A stretch of DNA of 64,000 nucleotides from Ptychodera flava (taxonomy: Eukaryota > Hemichordata > Enteropneusta > Ptychoderidae): the NCBI RefSeq assembly GCF_041260155.1, contig NC_091946.1, forward strand, positions 19,061,353-19,125,352, written 5' to 3'. This document shows positions 25,001 through 36,336 of this stretch, piece by piece (position 1 is the stretch's first letter; each line of letters starts with the position of its first letter). The translations under genes and the position numbers were made by a program. A model generated the notes under the pieces. It saw nothing but the letters and a program-made list of their open reading frames with translations. It made no database searches and was not told where the DNA came from.

Positions 25001-28000
25001 TACAAGCTATCTCTAAATTTAACTTGTCAGCCAAAATACGACATTAAATGGGCATCTCGATGGGACTACATCTTGGATTCAATGCCACACACCAACATTC
25101 AGTGGTTCAGGTGGGTACAATTTTTCTAGCAAATTGTCAAACACTCCCATTGTTATATGTATTTTAAAATATCTTTCATAGTTGCTAGCAAAGAATCATG
25201 CTATTTCAACAGTCATATCCTGCAAGACGACATCACTGCATGAATGAGAGTATGCTGTGGACAAGCTTTGTTATTTGTGTATTGTTGATAGATATTTATT
25301 CAGGTGTTTATCTTTAAGGTAGAACGCACCTCGGGGACAGAAATTCGGGCCTTCAAATTTTATCAATTTCTTCTGACCTACCACATGTGGGGACTCATTT
25401 TGAAGCTCTTGGCGAAAGAAAAGTTTTCGCCATCTCAGTTTTTCGAAAATCGAAAATTTATTTTTCCCATAGAGTTAACACAGGGATGGCGGCCATTTTG
25501 AATTTCAAATATCGAGAAATCGCAAGTTATTTGTCTCTCTAGTACCAAAGTTTGCACGGTGACCCCTGATTTTTATTCTTGCTTCGGTAAGAGAATGGTT
25601 GAAAGTTTCACTGAGTAAAGCTTAAGCAAAAGTTTAAGTCTTTCACTTTCGAGGTGTTTATCTTTAATTCTATAAAAGATATTTAATCATTCTCATTAAG
25701 AAAACAGGGATACATGTTAGTCATGAAGATCAACTAGCAGAATTATTGTGGTTACATTTCATGTTTTTCATGGAAATCTTCATCGACATCATACAGCTGT
25801 GAACATTACTGCTGCTGTACTTGTCGACTACAACCATTTGGTGTTCTTAATTTTACAGTATCATGAACTCGTTGGTGATTGTACTCTTCCTGTCCGGTAT
25901 GGTGGCTATGATTATGCTGAGAACTCTACACAAAGACATTGCCCGATACAACCAGATTGACTCAGCTGTAAGTCATTGAATATTTCTACATCAGAGTTTC
26001 ATTATGTTTCTGTTCTGCTGCCAAATTGAAGACTCTCATTGTCATTGAGATGCACGTATTTTGTACATACACATGTATGCACAAACATATACAAAGGAGC
26101 TGGCCCTTTATGTGATGACTTTACTGATAAGTCTCTTGTCAGTGTTGGGAGTTTTGAAAATTTCTTTGAGTTAGCCCTATGCAGTAATGTTATAGGTGAA
26201 AGTTTTGGCATCACAGAGAACCCTTTTTAATCAGTCGCATGTCAATGTATCCAAGGGCATACAGACACAAACCATTATGCACCATCGTGATGCACATAAT
26301 GTAAAATCTTTGCTCAGTAACAAGAAAATGGACAGGTCTCTGCATTCAATTTTTAGCAGTTTGCTGGCATTTGCCATTGCTGTCCTGCAAAGAATTCCTT
26401 TGCATTTGTCAAGAGCAGGCACAGCCCATGATCATTCATACATGTAGCCAGGCACCTCTTGTGATGACCTATCTCGTGTGAGGCATTTTTCTAGTGTTTC
26501 ACTGAGTAGTACATGTTTTGAAAAAATACGTTGATAAACCAAAAACTGTCATGAATTGCTGACAGTGAATGTGTAGAAGTTACATCAAATGTACTTATTG
26601 AAAGATTCAAATGAACATAGATTCCATATGTTGGGAGTTATACGATATTTTTGGTAAATCCAAGGTTGCTGTGCACTTGAACTGCGGCTTTGATGTTTAA
26701 AAGTTTCACATCTTATGTCGATGAAAAAGTTCTTGCAAACTCAAACCATGGCAGCACATCAGGTGACTGGGTTATTTCATGGCATACATGTACATGTAGT
26801 GGCTGATCATTCTAAGAATAACATTGCTTATTGATTTGCATTATAAATATTTTTGATTGATTGATTGATTGATTTTGTCACATATCTTCCCACAGGAAGA
26901 TGCACAGGAAGAGTTTGGATGGAAGTTGGTGCATGGCGACGTCTTCCGTTCCCCAAGACGCGGAATGATGCTCTCTGTTCTCCTGGGAACTGGCACCCAG
27001 ATCTTCTTCCTTGTCTTCATCACCCTTGGTAAGTGGAACCATCTCTCCTATACTAAAAAAATGGAAGTCAAAAATCTGAACCAGAGATGAATTAAAAGTC
27101 TTTTGTTATCAAGCATATTGACTGTTTGTATGTAGAGATTCTCAACAATATTAATAATATTATATGTAAGTTTGCTCAGCAAAACAGACCTAAGGTTTTA
27201 CATGTATCTATGTTTATATATTCTATCTGTACCAGATTCTGAAAACTTATTACAGATTGCTTTATGCACACTGTAAATAATGTCTTCAGAATCTGGTACA
27301 GATAGAATATATGAACATAGATACATGTAAAACCTTATGTCCAGTGTACATAAAGCAATCTGTAATAAATTTTCACAAAATCACTCCACTGTTGTTATTT
27401 CAAACATGGCTTAACAAGAACTATCTTTTTTCCTCATTGTAGTGTTTGCCTGCCTGGGATTCTTGTCGCCTGCCAACCGCGGCTCCCTCATGACATGTGT
27501 TCTGGTGTTGTTTGTGTGTCTGGGTACACCTGCTGGTTACGTCGCTGCCAGGATGTATAAAAGTAAGTGTTATTGACTGTGTTATCAGGTGATGTCATCC
27601 AGAGGAGACTGATACCCTCTGTAGTCATGTCAGCTATTCCAGATAAGTTGATCTCTTTCACATCCATTGAGTTGTAATGTGTTAAACAGATAAATGAGTT
27701 ATAACAACCTTAGAGCTCTGCCCAGGAAAGTGGGCATCACTTGCAATATATTATGTTTAATGTTGAAAAGAAAGTGTGGCAGCTGTATATACAAAATAGA
27801 TCAGTTCTATCAGGGGATATCAGAATTTAACGATTTCTAAATTTTGAGATACCATAGGTGCATGCATGGAACTTTTAAACTTTTACTCACTACAGTGCCC
27901 CCAATAGTTTGATTTACCAGCTTCCCTTCTTTTTTTTCATTCATACTCAATGTTGTCTGCTGTGTTTTACTCATGAAAGCGTATCAAACTTTTTTCAGCG

Positions 28001-30834
28001 TTTGGGGGAGAGCGCTGGAAGACCAACGTCCTGATGACTTGCTTCTTCATTCCTGGGATTGTATTCATTGACTTCTTCACCCTGAACTTGGTACTGTGGG
28101 GTGAGGGCAGCTCAGCGGCCATACCGTTCACCACACTCCTGGCGCTGCTTGGCCTCTGGTTTGGAGTCTCCACACCACTCATTTTCCTGGGAGCCTATCT
28201 TGGCTTCAAGAAAAGGGTGAGAATCAATACAGTGTTGATATTTCAACAAAGGAAATTCGACCTTCATAGTCCATCACATTGAATGCACATCTGCTATTAA
28301 ATTATAATTCATGTCCTTGATTAGCGATTAGACAGTGAAAACACGTCTGACCTTTCACAAAGCTTGGCATGCACCCAATATAATTTTTGATGAATTTTGA
28401 ATAATAGATATATAGTCTTGTATTTGCACAAACAGCACTTACTATCATGCGATGTTTCTTCATTAACATAACCTGCTGACCCCAAATTTCATGTGAAAAG
28501 GTCCACGCGGACCATTGATAACAAAGGGTTCGGGCCAAACCATGGTGCTGAAAGGGTTAGTATTACTGCACCAAGTTGGTTATTCTGACATCAGGTTTTT
28601 GTGGTTTAAGTTTTCAGTATTTGCCCTTATTCTTAAAGTTTGTTAAAGATTGCAATTAACCAGAGGTATCTAGCTCATTAGCTCTGTTGTCAGTGACAAG
28701 GAGTTTATCAAAGATGTGATTATCTGTCATTATCCATCAAATTACAACTCCAATGAACATAAAATGTCACAAATTCAACTCAAAGCAAAAATTCTGTCCC
28801 CCAAAAATGAACGAACTGAGCAGTTAAAATTCTGACATGCTTACTGCTGCCTTGCAATCCAAACAGAAGTTAAATTCTAATTGAGCTTCCTATTCGTCAA
28901 CAGCCCATTGAGTACCCAGTACGGACCAATCAGATTCCCCGACAGATCCCAGAGCAGTCTTTCTACACCAAACCTCTACCAGGAATTGTGATGGGTGGTG
29001 TTTTACCCTTTGGATGCATCTTCATTCAGTTATTTTTCATCCTAAACAGCATCTGGTAAGTTCCAAATTAATCAAGTGCCTGCAGTGTTTCCTTTTAAGA
29101 CTCGGATAATTGATCAATGCATTCTGATTCCATATGTACCTCTTTGCAGGAAAAAAGAGGATTCATTTCAGATTCATCAACAATGTGAGTCTGATCCGTT
29201 ACCTGAGTTCATAAACATAAGTTGTGAAGATATAGCATTATTGTCTAGCGTAGAGACATACTTTGCTCTATGGCATATGGCATGCAACTGATACTGTCTA
29301 CACATCATCCTGTCTCCACACCTTGGTCAGGTCACTGTAGCACAGTCTCCCTAATCGAAGAAACACCTTCATGTAAAGTTGCTCTCAAACTGTGTACGGG
29401 TATGAGCTCAGTATCACCCTGCCGTCAGTGAAATATGCCAGGAAATGATCATGCGGAAAAGGTTTTTTAATTGTTTTATCTTGTGAATATTTCAGGTCAC
29501 ATCAGATGTACTACATGTTTGGTTTCCTGTTCTTGGTGTGCATTATCTTGATCATCACATGTTCAGAAGCCACTGTCTTGCTGTGTTATTTCCATCTCTG
29601 TGCTGAGGTTAGTAATCACATATACATTGTACAGAGCCTGTGGGCCAACATCCTGATGTCAGGGTTTAGAAGTTATTTACACTGTTGTAATATTTTATCT
29701 AGTGTACGCAGGTTTGAATAAACTAAATTGTAATTGTATTGCCTTTAAACATCTTCTGACCAATAGAAGTTAGTTAAAGACGTGATGTGATCCAAGACGT
29801 CTCCAAACCATTACTAATTCAAGGTCAAAACAGATGCTCTGTATAGAAATTGACATTTCCAATGAAGATTGATTCGTAGACTGTAAACTGGCTGTGGATT
29901 GAGATACCATAGAAAAAGCTTGTTTTGGGTTTACGTTATCGAAACTTCATGTTTTATTTAATTTTTGGCGTAGTTGCAATCGTACATGTCCAAATATCTT
30001 TGCTTACTAAAAATGTGGACATGATATGGGTTATATGATAAATTTTTTTGTGGAACTACATGTTTATATTAATTTTGATTGCATATCCAAGTAATCGTTA
30101 TTATAATGTGTCTTTTTCCAGGATTACCATTGGTGGTGGAGATCCTTCTTAACCAGCGGCTTTACTGCAATATATCTATTTATCTACTGCATCCATTATT
30201 TTGTATCAAAACTAACAATAGAGGGCATAGCTAGCACGGTGCTGTATTTTGGCTACACTTCTATCATGGTTTTACTTTTCTTCCTGTTCTGTGGTAAGTA
30301 TAAGTCATTGACACAGTCTCTGCCAAGTTTCATCGATTTGATCAGCGCCCTCGGTGTTCTGTGTAGTGTCTGTGCTGTCATCCAAGTGGCTTGCAGGTCC
30401 AACCTTTATCACTGATCAGAACCAAACACGTATCAAATATAAAAATCATATGAGTAGTGATTCACCAACACCTTGCCAAGTTTTGCAGTAAATTCTAGTA
30501 ACCCCTTCCACTCTGAAATGTACAAATCAAGGACTGAAATGTTTTGCATAGAACCTCACCAACTTTGGTTTCATGTACATTCCAACAACACATATTTGTT
30601 TTACATTTTATAGCATTTTGTGTGGATAGTATTGTCACGTCACGTTCATCGATGTCAACATTTTTTTGCACGAGCAACAGCATGATCAGTGAGTAGAATG
30701 AAATCTGTCCATGTGGACACTATTTATTTATTTCTGACATCTTTTTCTTTATTCTTGTTTTCACAGGAACTGTTGGTTTCTTTGCCTGCTTCTGGTTTGT
30801 CATCAAAATCTACAGTGTCGTCAAGGTGGACTAA
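7033..30834 (+). CDS. TM9SF2: TM9SF2, complete nonaspanin gene in 16 coding exons
   Basis: Coding exons: 7033-7176, 17138-17205, 18569-18662, 21717-21844, 22354-22498, 23497-23627, 24318-24435, 25031-25110, 25859-25967, 26896-27028, 27443-27562, 27999-28216, 28904-29055, 29496-29607, 30122-30293, 30767-30834. All have GT-AG borders and phases agree; the sum is 1992 bases, giving 663 residues plus TAA, the same length as human TM9SF2. Residues 1 to about 26 are a signal peptide, followed by FYLPGLAPV, the conserved start of the lumenal domain. Nine membrane spans begin at about residue 303 (exon 9, [12 protein letters not shown]). Highly conserved blocks include [23 protein letters not shown] and [12 protein letters not shown]. 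The C-terminus KVD fits the KXD/E Golgi-retention signal of the family. TM9SF2 is a Golgi/endosomal protein needed for correct glycosyltransferase placement (heparan sulfate synthesis). Intron 1 (~10 kb) and others carry many mobile elements. Confidence 0.97.
7177..10003 (+). other. TM9SF2 intron 1, first part
   Basis: Non-coding. The GTTAGT donor is at 7177. Two neighbouring hairpins sharing CATGGAG lie at 7686-7717 and 7749-7769. The remainder shows only ACATGTA-rich AT sequence and no gene. Confidence 0.6.
7686..7717. repeat. 14-bp perfect hairpin
   Basis: CATGGAGGTAGAAA at 7686-7699 is followed after four bases by its exact reverse complement at 7704-7717. A second palindrome (CATGGAGCTA, one base, TAGCTCCATG) stands 32 bases further on at 7749-7769. 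Confidence 0.85.
10004..11576. mobile_element. piggyBac-like (TTAA) non-autonomous element, ~1.57 kb
   Basis: The ends are inverted repeats TTAACCCTTTTCCTGCC on the left and its reverse complement on the right, both including TTAA. TTAA target duplication followed by CCC is the hallmark of piggyBac-type elements. The interior is clearly more GC- and CpG-rich than its surroundings and holds further CTGCCAAGTC-like copies near the ends. No reading frame longer than about 85 codons is present, so no transposase is encoded. Confidence 0.7.
12331..12628. repeat. 150-bp tandem duplication
   Basis: The phrase AAATCAAAT begins at 12331 and again at 12481, and the following ~145 bases align with scattered substitutions, including TACAGTAACTGCACT in both copies. 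This is an older duplication than the one at 14305. Confidence 0.85.
13322..13367. repeat. Poly-C followed by poly-A
   Basis: A run of 18 C (13322-13339) passes directly into about 28 bases that are nearly all A. Length is prone to sequencing error. Confidence 0.9.
14305..15179. repeat. 436-bp near-identical tandem duplication
   Basis: Copy 1 (14305-14740) and copy 2 (14744-15179) have period 439. By eye they differ at about three bases, so identity is about 99 percent. An 89-codon open frame appears in both copies but resembles no known protein and is likely chance. The intron position and lack of enclosed sequence make it a simple recent duplication. Confidence 0.95.
15180..17137 (+). other. 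TM9SF2 intron 1, last part
   Basis: Non-coding, AT-rich, with many TACATGTA motifs and a 27-bp duplication of GGAAATGTATGTACATGTAA at about 15288-15333. It ends in the TTCCAG acceptor before exon 2. Confidence 0.6.
17206..18568 (+). other. TM9SF2 intron 2
   Basis: Non-coding. About 17897-18125 is a right-truncated relative of the TTAA element at 21403-21676, sharing CCAGACAGTATAACTTCCCC and the following phrase about CAGTAAAAAG. A separate CG-bearing segment around 18215-18400 looks repeat-like but I cannot assign it. Confidence 0.55.
21057..21393 (+). mobile_element. MITE-2 copy (diverged)
   Basis: Shares the family landmarks GGAACTCATTTTGAAGCTCT, GAGAATGGTTGAAAG and the terminal GTGCGTATACTAC. 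Ends are degraded. Confidence 0.7.
21403..21676. mobile_element. TTAA-flanked MITE, 274 bp
   Basis: Inverted ends TTAATCCTTTTCCTGCCAG and, in reverse complement, TTAATCCTTTTCCTGCTAAG, both including TTAA. The tips match those of the 1.57 kb element at 10004-11576, so it is probably a deletion derivative of the same piggyBac-like family. Confidence 0.75.
22060..22325 (+). mobile_element. MITE-2 copy (left-truncated, diverged)
   Basis: Keeps the family phrases GGCAGCCATTTTGAATTT, GGTAATTTGTTTCT and TTGAAAGAGAATG. It lies in TM9SF2 intron 4 and ends about 30 bases before exon 5. Confidence 0.6.
22614..22696. mobile_element. 83-bp TTAA-flanked mini-MITE
   Basis: Starts TTAATCCTTTCAGGCCT and ends, in reverse complement, TTAACCCTGTAAGGCCT. 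TTAA is at both borders. Size and ends suit a tiny piggyBac-type non-autonomous element. Confidence 0.6.
22870..23222. mobile_element. MITE-1 copy, full length, 353 bp
   Basis: Inverted ends TTAAAG..CATAAGCTGTATC at left and the reverse complement at right, with TTAA at both borders. The core (about 23010-23110) holds GTCCGGACTAGAATTCA and TGTAAACAAT, shared with the copies at 37902 and 43325. It lies in TM9SF2 intron 5. Confidence 0.8.
23840..24090. repeat. ~37-bp minisatellite, about 7 units
   Basis: Variants of AACTAGTAACC and ATGAGTAACC recur at about 23840, 23878, 23912, 23950, 23987, 24026 and 24064, with GGGAGTCAATGGGATAAGGG between them. It lies in TM9SF2 intron 6. Confidence 0.85.
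25318..25651 (+). mobile_element. MITE-2 copy, flanked by a 16-bp direct repeat
   Basis: Typical family body: CGCACCTCGGGGACAG, CATGTGGGGACTCATTTTGA, ATGGCGGCCATTTTGAATTT, GAGAATGGTTGAAAG, CTTTCACTTTCGAGG. AGGTGTTTATCTTTAA occurs exactly at both sides (25302-25317 and 25652-25667). Confidence 0.8.
27192..27369. repeat. Interleaved double inverted repeat (A-B-A'-B')
   Basis: Arm A (27192-27242, 51 bp) is the reverse complement of A' (27286-27336) with one mismatch. Arm B (about 27248-27273) is the reverse complement of B' (about 27342-27369). Because the arms alternate, both hairpins cannot form in the same simple stem. It lies in TM9SF2 intron 10. Confidence 0.9.
28465..28558. mobile_element. 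Decayed copy of 92-bp TTAA mini-MITE
   Basis: Contains GGTCCACGCGGACCATTGAT and GGGCCAAACCATGGTG-CTGAAAGGGTTA, matching the intact copy at 31384-31475. Confidence 0.5.
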
Positions 30835-31383
30835 GAACAACTGTTGACTCTGCACAGAAATCAGGCTACCATCTGTTATTCTGTCTTTGTGCAACGTTTT
30901 CCAAAAACAGTGACAAAATCACTGACATTTGTATTATCAGGCTTACATCCATAGTTTAACCACACTAGATCATGAGTACAGTACATAGCTATTACAAAGC
31001 ATATACAGAGTTCCAAATTTCACGTGTAGATACAAGCATGCTCATAGTTATCAGGCATATCTAATGGAGGGGTGGGTACACAGAAAAGCATGATTTTAAG
31101 ATGTTTATCCTCAACTAATTGTTTAATTTTTTTTCCTCAGTGTGTTGCCTTGTCTTAATCTAAAATAAGGTGATATTGGTGCAAAAACCAATCTTGGAGT
31201 TCATTAGCAGATATGGGTCAGTGATCTTTAAGCTGTCAATTGTTGACTGGCGTATTTGATGGACTTGATGAATTTCAAGTGTAAAGTACATGTATGTGTG
31301 TGGGTCTCGATGAAGAATTAGAGACACACGTGACAATTGTGCTCTCAGTTCGGCTATTACTGCAATAATTTTGATTGCACCTT

Positions 31384-31475
31384 TTAACCCTTTCACCCCA
31401 GTTCCCTGTATACAGGTCCAACTTTACCATAGAAAACAATGGATTTGGGACAAACCATGGTGGTGAAAGGGTTAA
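31384..31475. mobile_element. 92-bp TTAA-flanked mini-MITE
   Basis: Ends TTAACCCTTTCACCCCAG and, in reverse complement, TTAACCCTTTCACCACCATG. Borders are TTAA on both sides. Decayed copies lie at 28465-28558 and 32364-32455, all within or after TM9SF2. Confidence 0.75.
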
Positions 31476-32363
31476 GGCAAGTCTGATACAAATGTGAAAG
31501 AAGGTTACATATTATTTATTGTATTTTTTTTGTCAGGAAAATTATTGTCGAGTGAAGGATATGAGCTCTCATTGCCGACTGGAAAAATATACTTTCAGGG
31601 TGTAAATTTTCAAAGCATGCTTTTTGATGTAGATCTGATAAGTCTGTATCCCTAAGGGGGAGGAGGGAATGGGAGGAAGGGAGGGAAATTGGGATGTTTT
31701 GTACCTTATTGTATGCCAAGTAGCATACAATGATGTAGGGCATAGAGCTCTGATATAGCTAGCAGTCTTTTTCTATCAGTAGGGTGGTTAACAGAACATG
31801 CTGTAAAAAAATGCATGACATTAGAATCTGTACATGTTGTATCGTGTAAGGGGAGGGGGGATAGACTGTGTTCCTCTTTCGTTTTGGGGGAAATACGAAG
31901 GATATTTATCATTTTGATTTTGCCCATTTCTACATGTAATTGACTAGTATATAACCAGAAAAAATGAGGGTAAGTTATCTTGTATCATGCCTGCTGTAGT
32001 CTGTGAGAAGTTTAACGTGTACTCAGAAACTGGATGAAAATCTTGCCCGTGATTCATAGTGCAACCTCTGTTTTAGGATGATCAGGGTCTGGTAGGCTGG
32101 GCCCAGTAAGGTCATCAAGGTGGTATGAACTTAAATTTTGCAAATTTGAAGAGGAATGGTGTAATATTTTATGTTGAGACAGATGAGCAGTTACAGGCGA
32201 CATTCCGTAAACCACACAAAAATCTCAATTTATGAAATCCTGGCTATGTTTGCCATTTTTATCTTTGAATACACAAGTCAAACCTTTATGTACAAAGTGT
32301 AAGAAATGTATTCATTTCTAATTCATTTTTCACAGTTACATGCCTAATGCATCTGATTTGTTC

Positions 32364-32455
32364 TTCAACCTGTTTACCCTGTATTTCCAATATGCAGGTC
32401 CACACTCACCCTGATAACAATTGGTTTGGGCCAAACCATAGTTGTGAAAGGGTAT
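32364..32455. mobile_element. Decayed copy of the 92-bp mini-MITE
   Basis: Shares GCAGGTCCACACTCACC, AACAATTGGTTTGGGCCAAA and GTGAAAGGGT with the copy at 31384; TTAA borders are lost. Confidence 0.55.
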
Positions 32456-34117
32456 ATAGCCTGTTAATCATGGGCTGAACAAATCTGTAATATTTTGTCT
32501 ATAAAAACGAAATAGTTACATATACGCATATTGCATCATTAGGTATTTAAATGTATCGTAACTTTTCCAACTCCCCATCATATAACAAACAAATGTCTGA
32601 TGACATGTATAAGATCACATTGTTGTTACTGTGATTAATTTGATCAGGAGAGCTGAAGGGATAACTCCATTTGAAGCTGCAGCTGTCCGAAATGTTGACA
32701 AGCACTGCTGTTTGTGTAAATGTTGTCTGATGTATTCTATGTATGAACTTAACGCGCGCAATTACATCACAGATGTATGTGAAATCCAGCATAGGAAACT
32801 TCCCCAACGAACAGCTTAAATATGAATATCACTATTGAAGGTACCCCGGCATAAAATGTGTGTCTGTCTATTGAACAAAGTGTACCTTTCACTGTCTACT
32901 TGCAATGGACATATATCAACAAATTTTAACAACATTGCACCTTTTATGTATTTTGAAATTTTTTTTGAAAAAAAAAATGTTTGAATGTTTATCTTGGACA
33001 TGTTTGATGTTTTAGAATTATTTTAAACTTTGGCTGGGTCATCCTTTGAATTTCTATTTTGTAAGATGTGAGGAAAGTATTTAATTATGGTGTCGAGTAA
33101 TTCCAATCATTTCTGTGATATTCCATATTGTGTAAAGATAAATGGTTAACTGTAAACAGGTACATTTTCATTCTCAGCCAGGGAACCCAGGATGTGTGGG
33201 CTTGTAAAGGTCAGGGGTTAAACTACACCATGTCTTGCAAACTATGTCAGGCAGGTCAGAGGTTAAATGTCAATTTATTGTTCAGCTCTATAAGGTTTTC
33301 AAAGGAGCGTTCACTGGTATTTTAGTTCACTTAATGATGACATAATGGTATTTCTGGTGAAAAATCTCCGTAGTTTGTTTTTCCAGTACATTTAACTTGA
33401 TCTCACACTGTCATGTTGAAGAATTTCTTGCAATTTCAACTAAAATACTGAACATGTAATTTCAACCAACCTTACCAGTACGTGTAATGTGGTAAAGACG
33501 CGATGTCAGTTGGTCATCTTTTGTCATAGAGGGCGCACTGCACCTCACCCACCCACAACAGTATGTCAGAAAATTTTTAGCAGATCAAATTTGTTTCTTT
33601 TGAATGGAGTCCTGAAGTCTTTTGATTACTGCCTACTGTAACTTATGTAAAAATGAAATTGCAATATAGAGTGTAGACAGCAGTATCTTCCTTTCAGCTG
33701 TCTCAGATTTGATAAAAAATACAGTAATATTGAATCATAACTTGTTCTTTCTCTTTCATCGCTGACATGGAATCTTATGGATTATTATTACACATATTTC
33801 GTCAAGTGTATGTAACATTTTTTTCGGAACAGTTCTTGCAATTTTGTGGAAATACTTGAACTTTGCAAATGGAAGCTTTATCCTCATTTTCTGGTGTACA
33901 TGGTTACCAATTATTAAAAATACAAAGTGGAAAAAAAATGCAGTGTCTGTTTTGCATTTATCAAACCTCAGACTTTCCCAATGTGACAAATCAGCCACTC
34001 ACTTGTGAACAAGCGATAGGACTTTCTGCAGAAGCCTCATTACTCCCCATTGTTATGTATAGAAGTGCAACAGAGTATGAAAGAGAATATGAATAGGCAA
34101 ATAGTGATGTCCTGGTA

Positions 34118-34217
34118 ACCGTACAACCAGGCTGAAAGATCCGTCGCTAGAGGGCGCCATCTACGTGGGTGGCGTAGAGAGCTTCCTCGGGCGACGGATC
34201 TTTCAGTCTACCGTACA
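34118..34217. mobile_element. 84-bp hairpin element with 8-bp target duplication
   Basis: CTGAAAGATCCGTCGC at 34132-34147 and its exact reverse complement at 34191-34206 form a 16-bp stem, with an inner CTACG/CGTAG stem. ACCGTACA flanks it on both sides (34118-34125 and 34210-34217). An 8-bp duplication suits a very small hAT-type MITE. Confidence 0.7.
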
Positions 34218-36336
34218 TCACACTTTCAGAATTGTGCTTTGATTTTCTGACTGGCGTTTTGTGTTAAATGTAACGCCACAGGGTAAAATTAATCTTCAAT
34301 ACTCACAAAGCATGAGCCGTTGAAAGTCTGTAACTGAGTTGCATTCTGATAATTTACCAACATTATTTTAAGTGCGAACTCCAAATCTTATCAGCCGAAT
34401 ACAAATCAATCTCCATCCACACACGTTTACGTCTTTCATTGTCATCTCAACAGATAATTTCATGAAAACATATTTGAGTGTCGCTGCATCAGGAATGATA
34501 TGAAATGGTGGCATTTTGTCTGAATAAAACAAAGTGTACTTTATGTATCTTGGTGGAATGGGATGATGCGAACTCCAAATCCAGAAGGATCAGACGTAGA
34601 AATAAAACTGAATTTCCTCCGAATTTAATACATCCTTGCCCAAATTCGAAACTTCAAGCCGAACAAGCTCTACCGCACAGTACAGTGTTTGAAATTACAA
34701 AATGAAGTATTATTTGAAATGTTTAAAATCAGCATCTTTGGTCTACATTTTCTTGTACAGCATTGAAGATAAAGTTCAACCTCCGCATATATCTGCATAC
34801 AATATATACATATATATACATATACAATATATACATTCAGCAAAGACCCTTACACACTGCATAATTGACATTTTATTAATTAACACCTAGAACATACGAA
34901 AAATTCACTGACGGGTTTAGTTAGATGGACCAACAAAGGGAGGTTTCTCCCCGAAGAAACCCCTGGCTAGCGAAGTTGCCACCAATGATGCACGAAGTAC
35001 TCTTATGTGTATGTCTTATTCGGACTTTAAGAATGCACACAATCACTCCATATTATTTCCGATGCATTGTGAGTAATATGTTAACAATACTGTCATTATC
35101 TGTCGCGGTTGAGATGACAACTAATGAAGTAAACTATAGTGTGACTGAATTTGGGGAAAGTGTGAGTCGGCTACACGTGGCGGCAAGCCATAGCGTATTA
35201 ATTGATCGCTGTAATTTATTTTTAGAGATATGTCTGACAATTGAAAATTGCTCGAAGTTGCACGTCGAATCTCATATGCTATATGGTAACTAAACTTTTT
35301 TTTAATGAAAGGAAAGGAAGACATCTTACTTAATATCGAGGAAAAGATCAAGAAACCGTAGTTGTTGTAGCTGATAATTTAGTACCCTCGATAACTTGCC
35401 ACACATCTGAACGGTGAAGATACTGTAGTAAAGTTAACTATTATAGTCGTTTGGGAGGCAAGCGATGCATGGCAATAGTGCTTGTCAATATTGGGCTCCC
35501 AAAGAACATATTTAAGTTAAGCGGCGTTTATGCTTTGTCATGGGAATCTGCAATTCCCGAGAGAGGGACACAAAGCAAAGTGAATTAGCGTTGTTCGAAA
35601 ATTTGAAGTTGAAAAGTAACTAACTTCGAATTCCTCATAACAAATGAAGCTTGCATAACTTGAATAATTGTAGGATACTTTGACTTATCGAGTTTACGGT
35701 GAACGGCGCAAGGCCACATCATTGGCAGTGATCATCGAAATGAATACTCAATTCATGAATTCATCAATTTATGTGAGGTACATATAGCTGTCAATTCTTT
35801 AAATTCTGGTGTATTTTATCGGACTTAGCGCCCGACTCGCTTCACCAACTCGCTTCACCAATTGATTGTCAGACAGCGCCATTTACGACGAACAGATATG
35901 ACAGGGAAATGCGTTTTCCGGGGCCCGGGCAGTTACGCCATAAAAAACAGATCAACATGAGAATATGAAACTTGCAGCATATAGCTCAGTCAGTACAGTG
36001 AAAATAAGCTTACATTCCATTGTAAAAGATTTAAAAACAGAAAGGCGCTCAATTTGCTTGAGACGTGTATGAGATACAGCTAAAGACACATAATCTCAAT
36101 ACTATATACATATATGTTTGATAATTTCAAATGTTTGGTAGTAAAGAGTATGTATTTTCAGTCATAAGCGCAGTAAATATTCATTAAAAAATGAAATTCC
36201 TTTTTGTTGACGGCAAAATCAAGGACGAGTGTGCATTTTCAGTCATAAACAAAGTAAATGACAATTCCTTTCCGTGGACGGCAATATCAACGACGCGTAC
36301 TTTCAGCCGACAAAACATTCGCGTATTCTGGCTACT

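Larger units (their letters stand above)
24436..30766 (+). other. TM9SF2 introns 7-15, non-repeat remainder
   Basis: The introns between exons 7 and 16 are each under 1 kb and non-coding apart from the exons given for the gene. Beyond the MITE-2 copy at 25302, the paired palindrome at 27192 and the decayed mini-element at 28465, I see no further feature. Open frames here only extend exons past their donors. Confidence 0.6.
30835..36336. other. Spacer between convergent TM9SF2 and cyclase A
   Basis: This holds the TM9SF2 3' UTR, whose end I cannot fix; AATAAA first appears clearly near 34523. It also holds the small elements at 31384, 32364 and 34118. A ~77-bp duplication of TTTTCAGTCATAA lies at about 36155-36300. 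The open frame at 34925-35293 has no recognisable domain or codon signal, so I do not call a gene. Confidence 0.6.

Noticed and set aside
34925-35293. 122-codon open frame in the spacer
   Set aside because: No recognisable domain, signal or splice pattern; composition is like the surrounding spacer.
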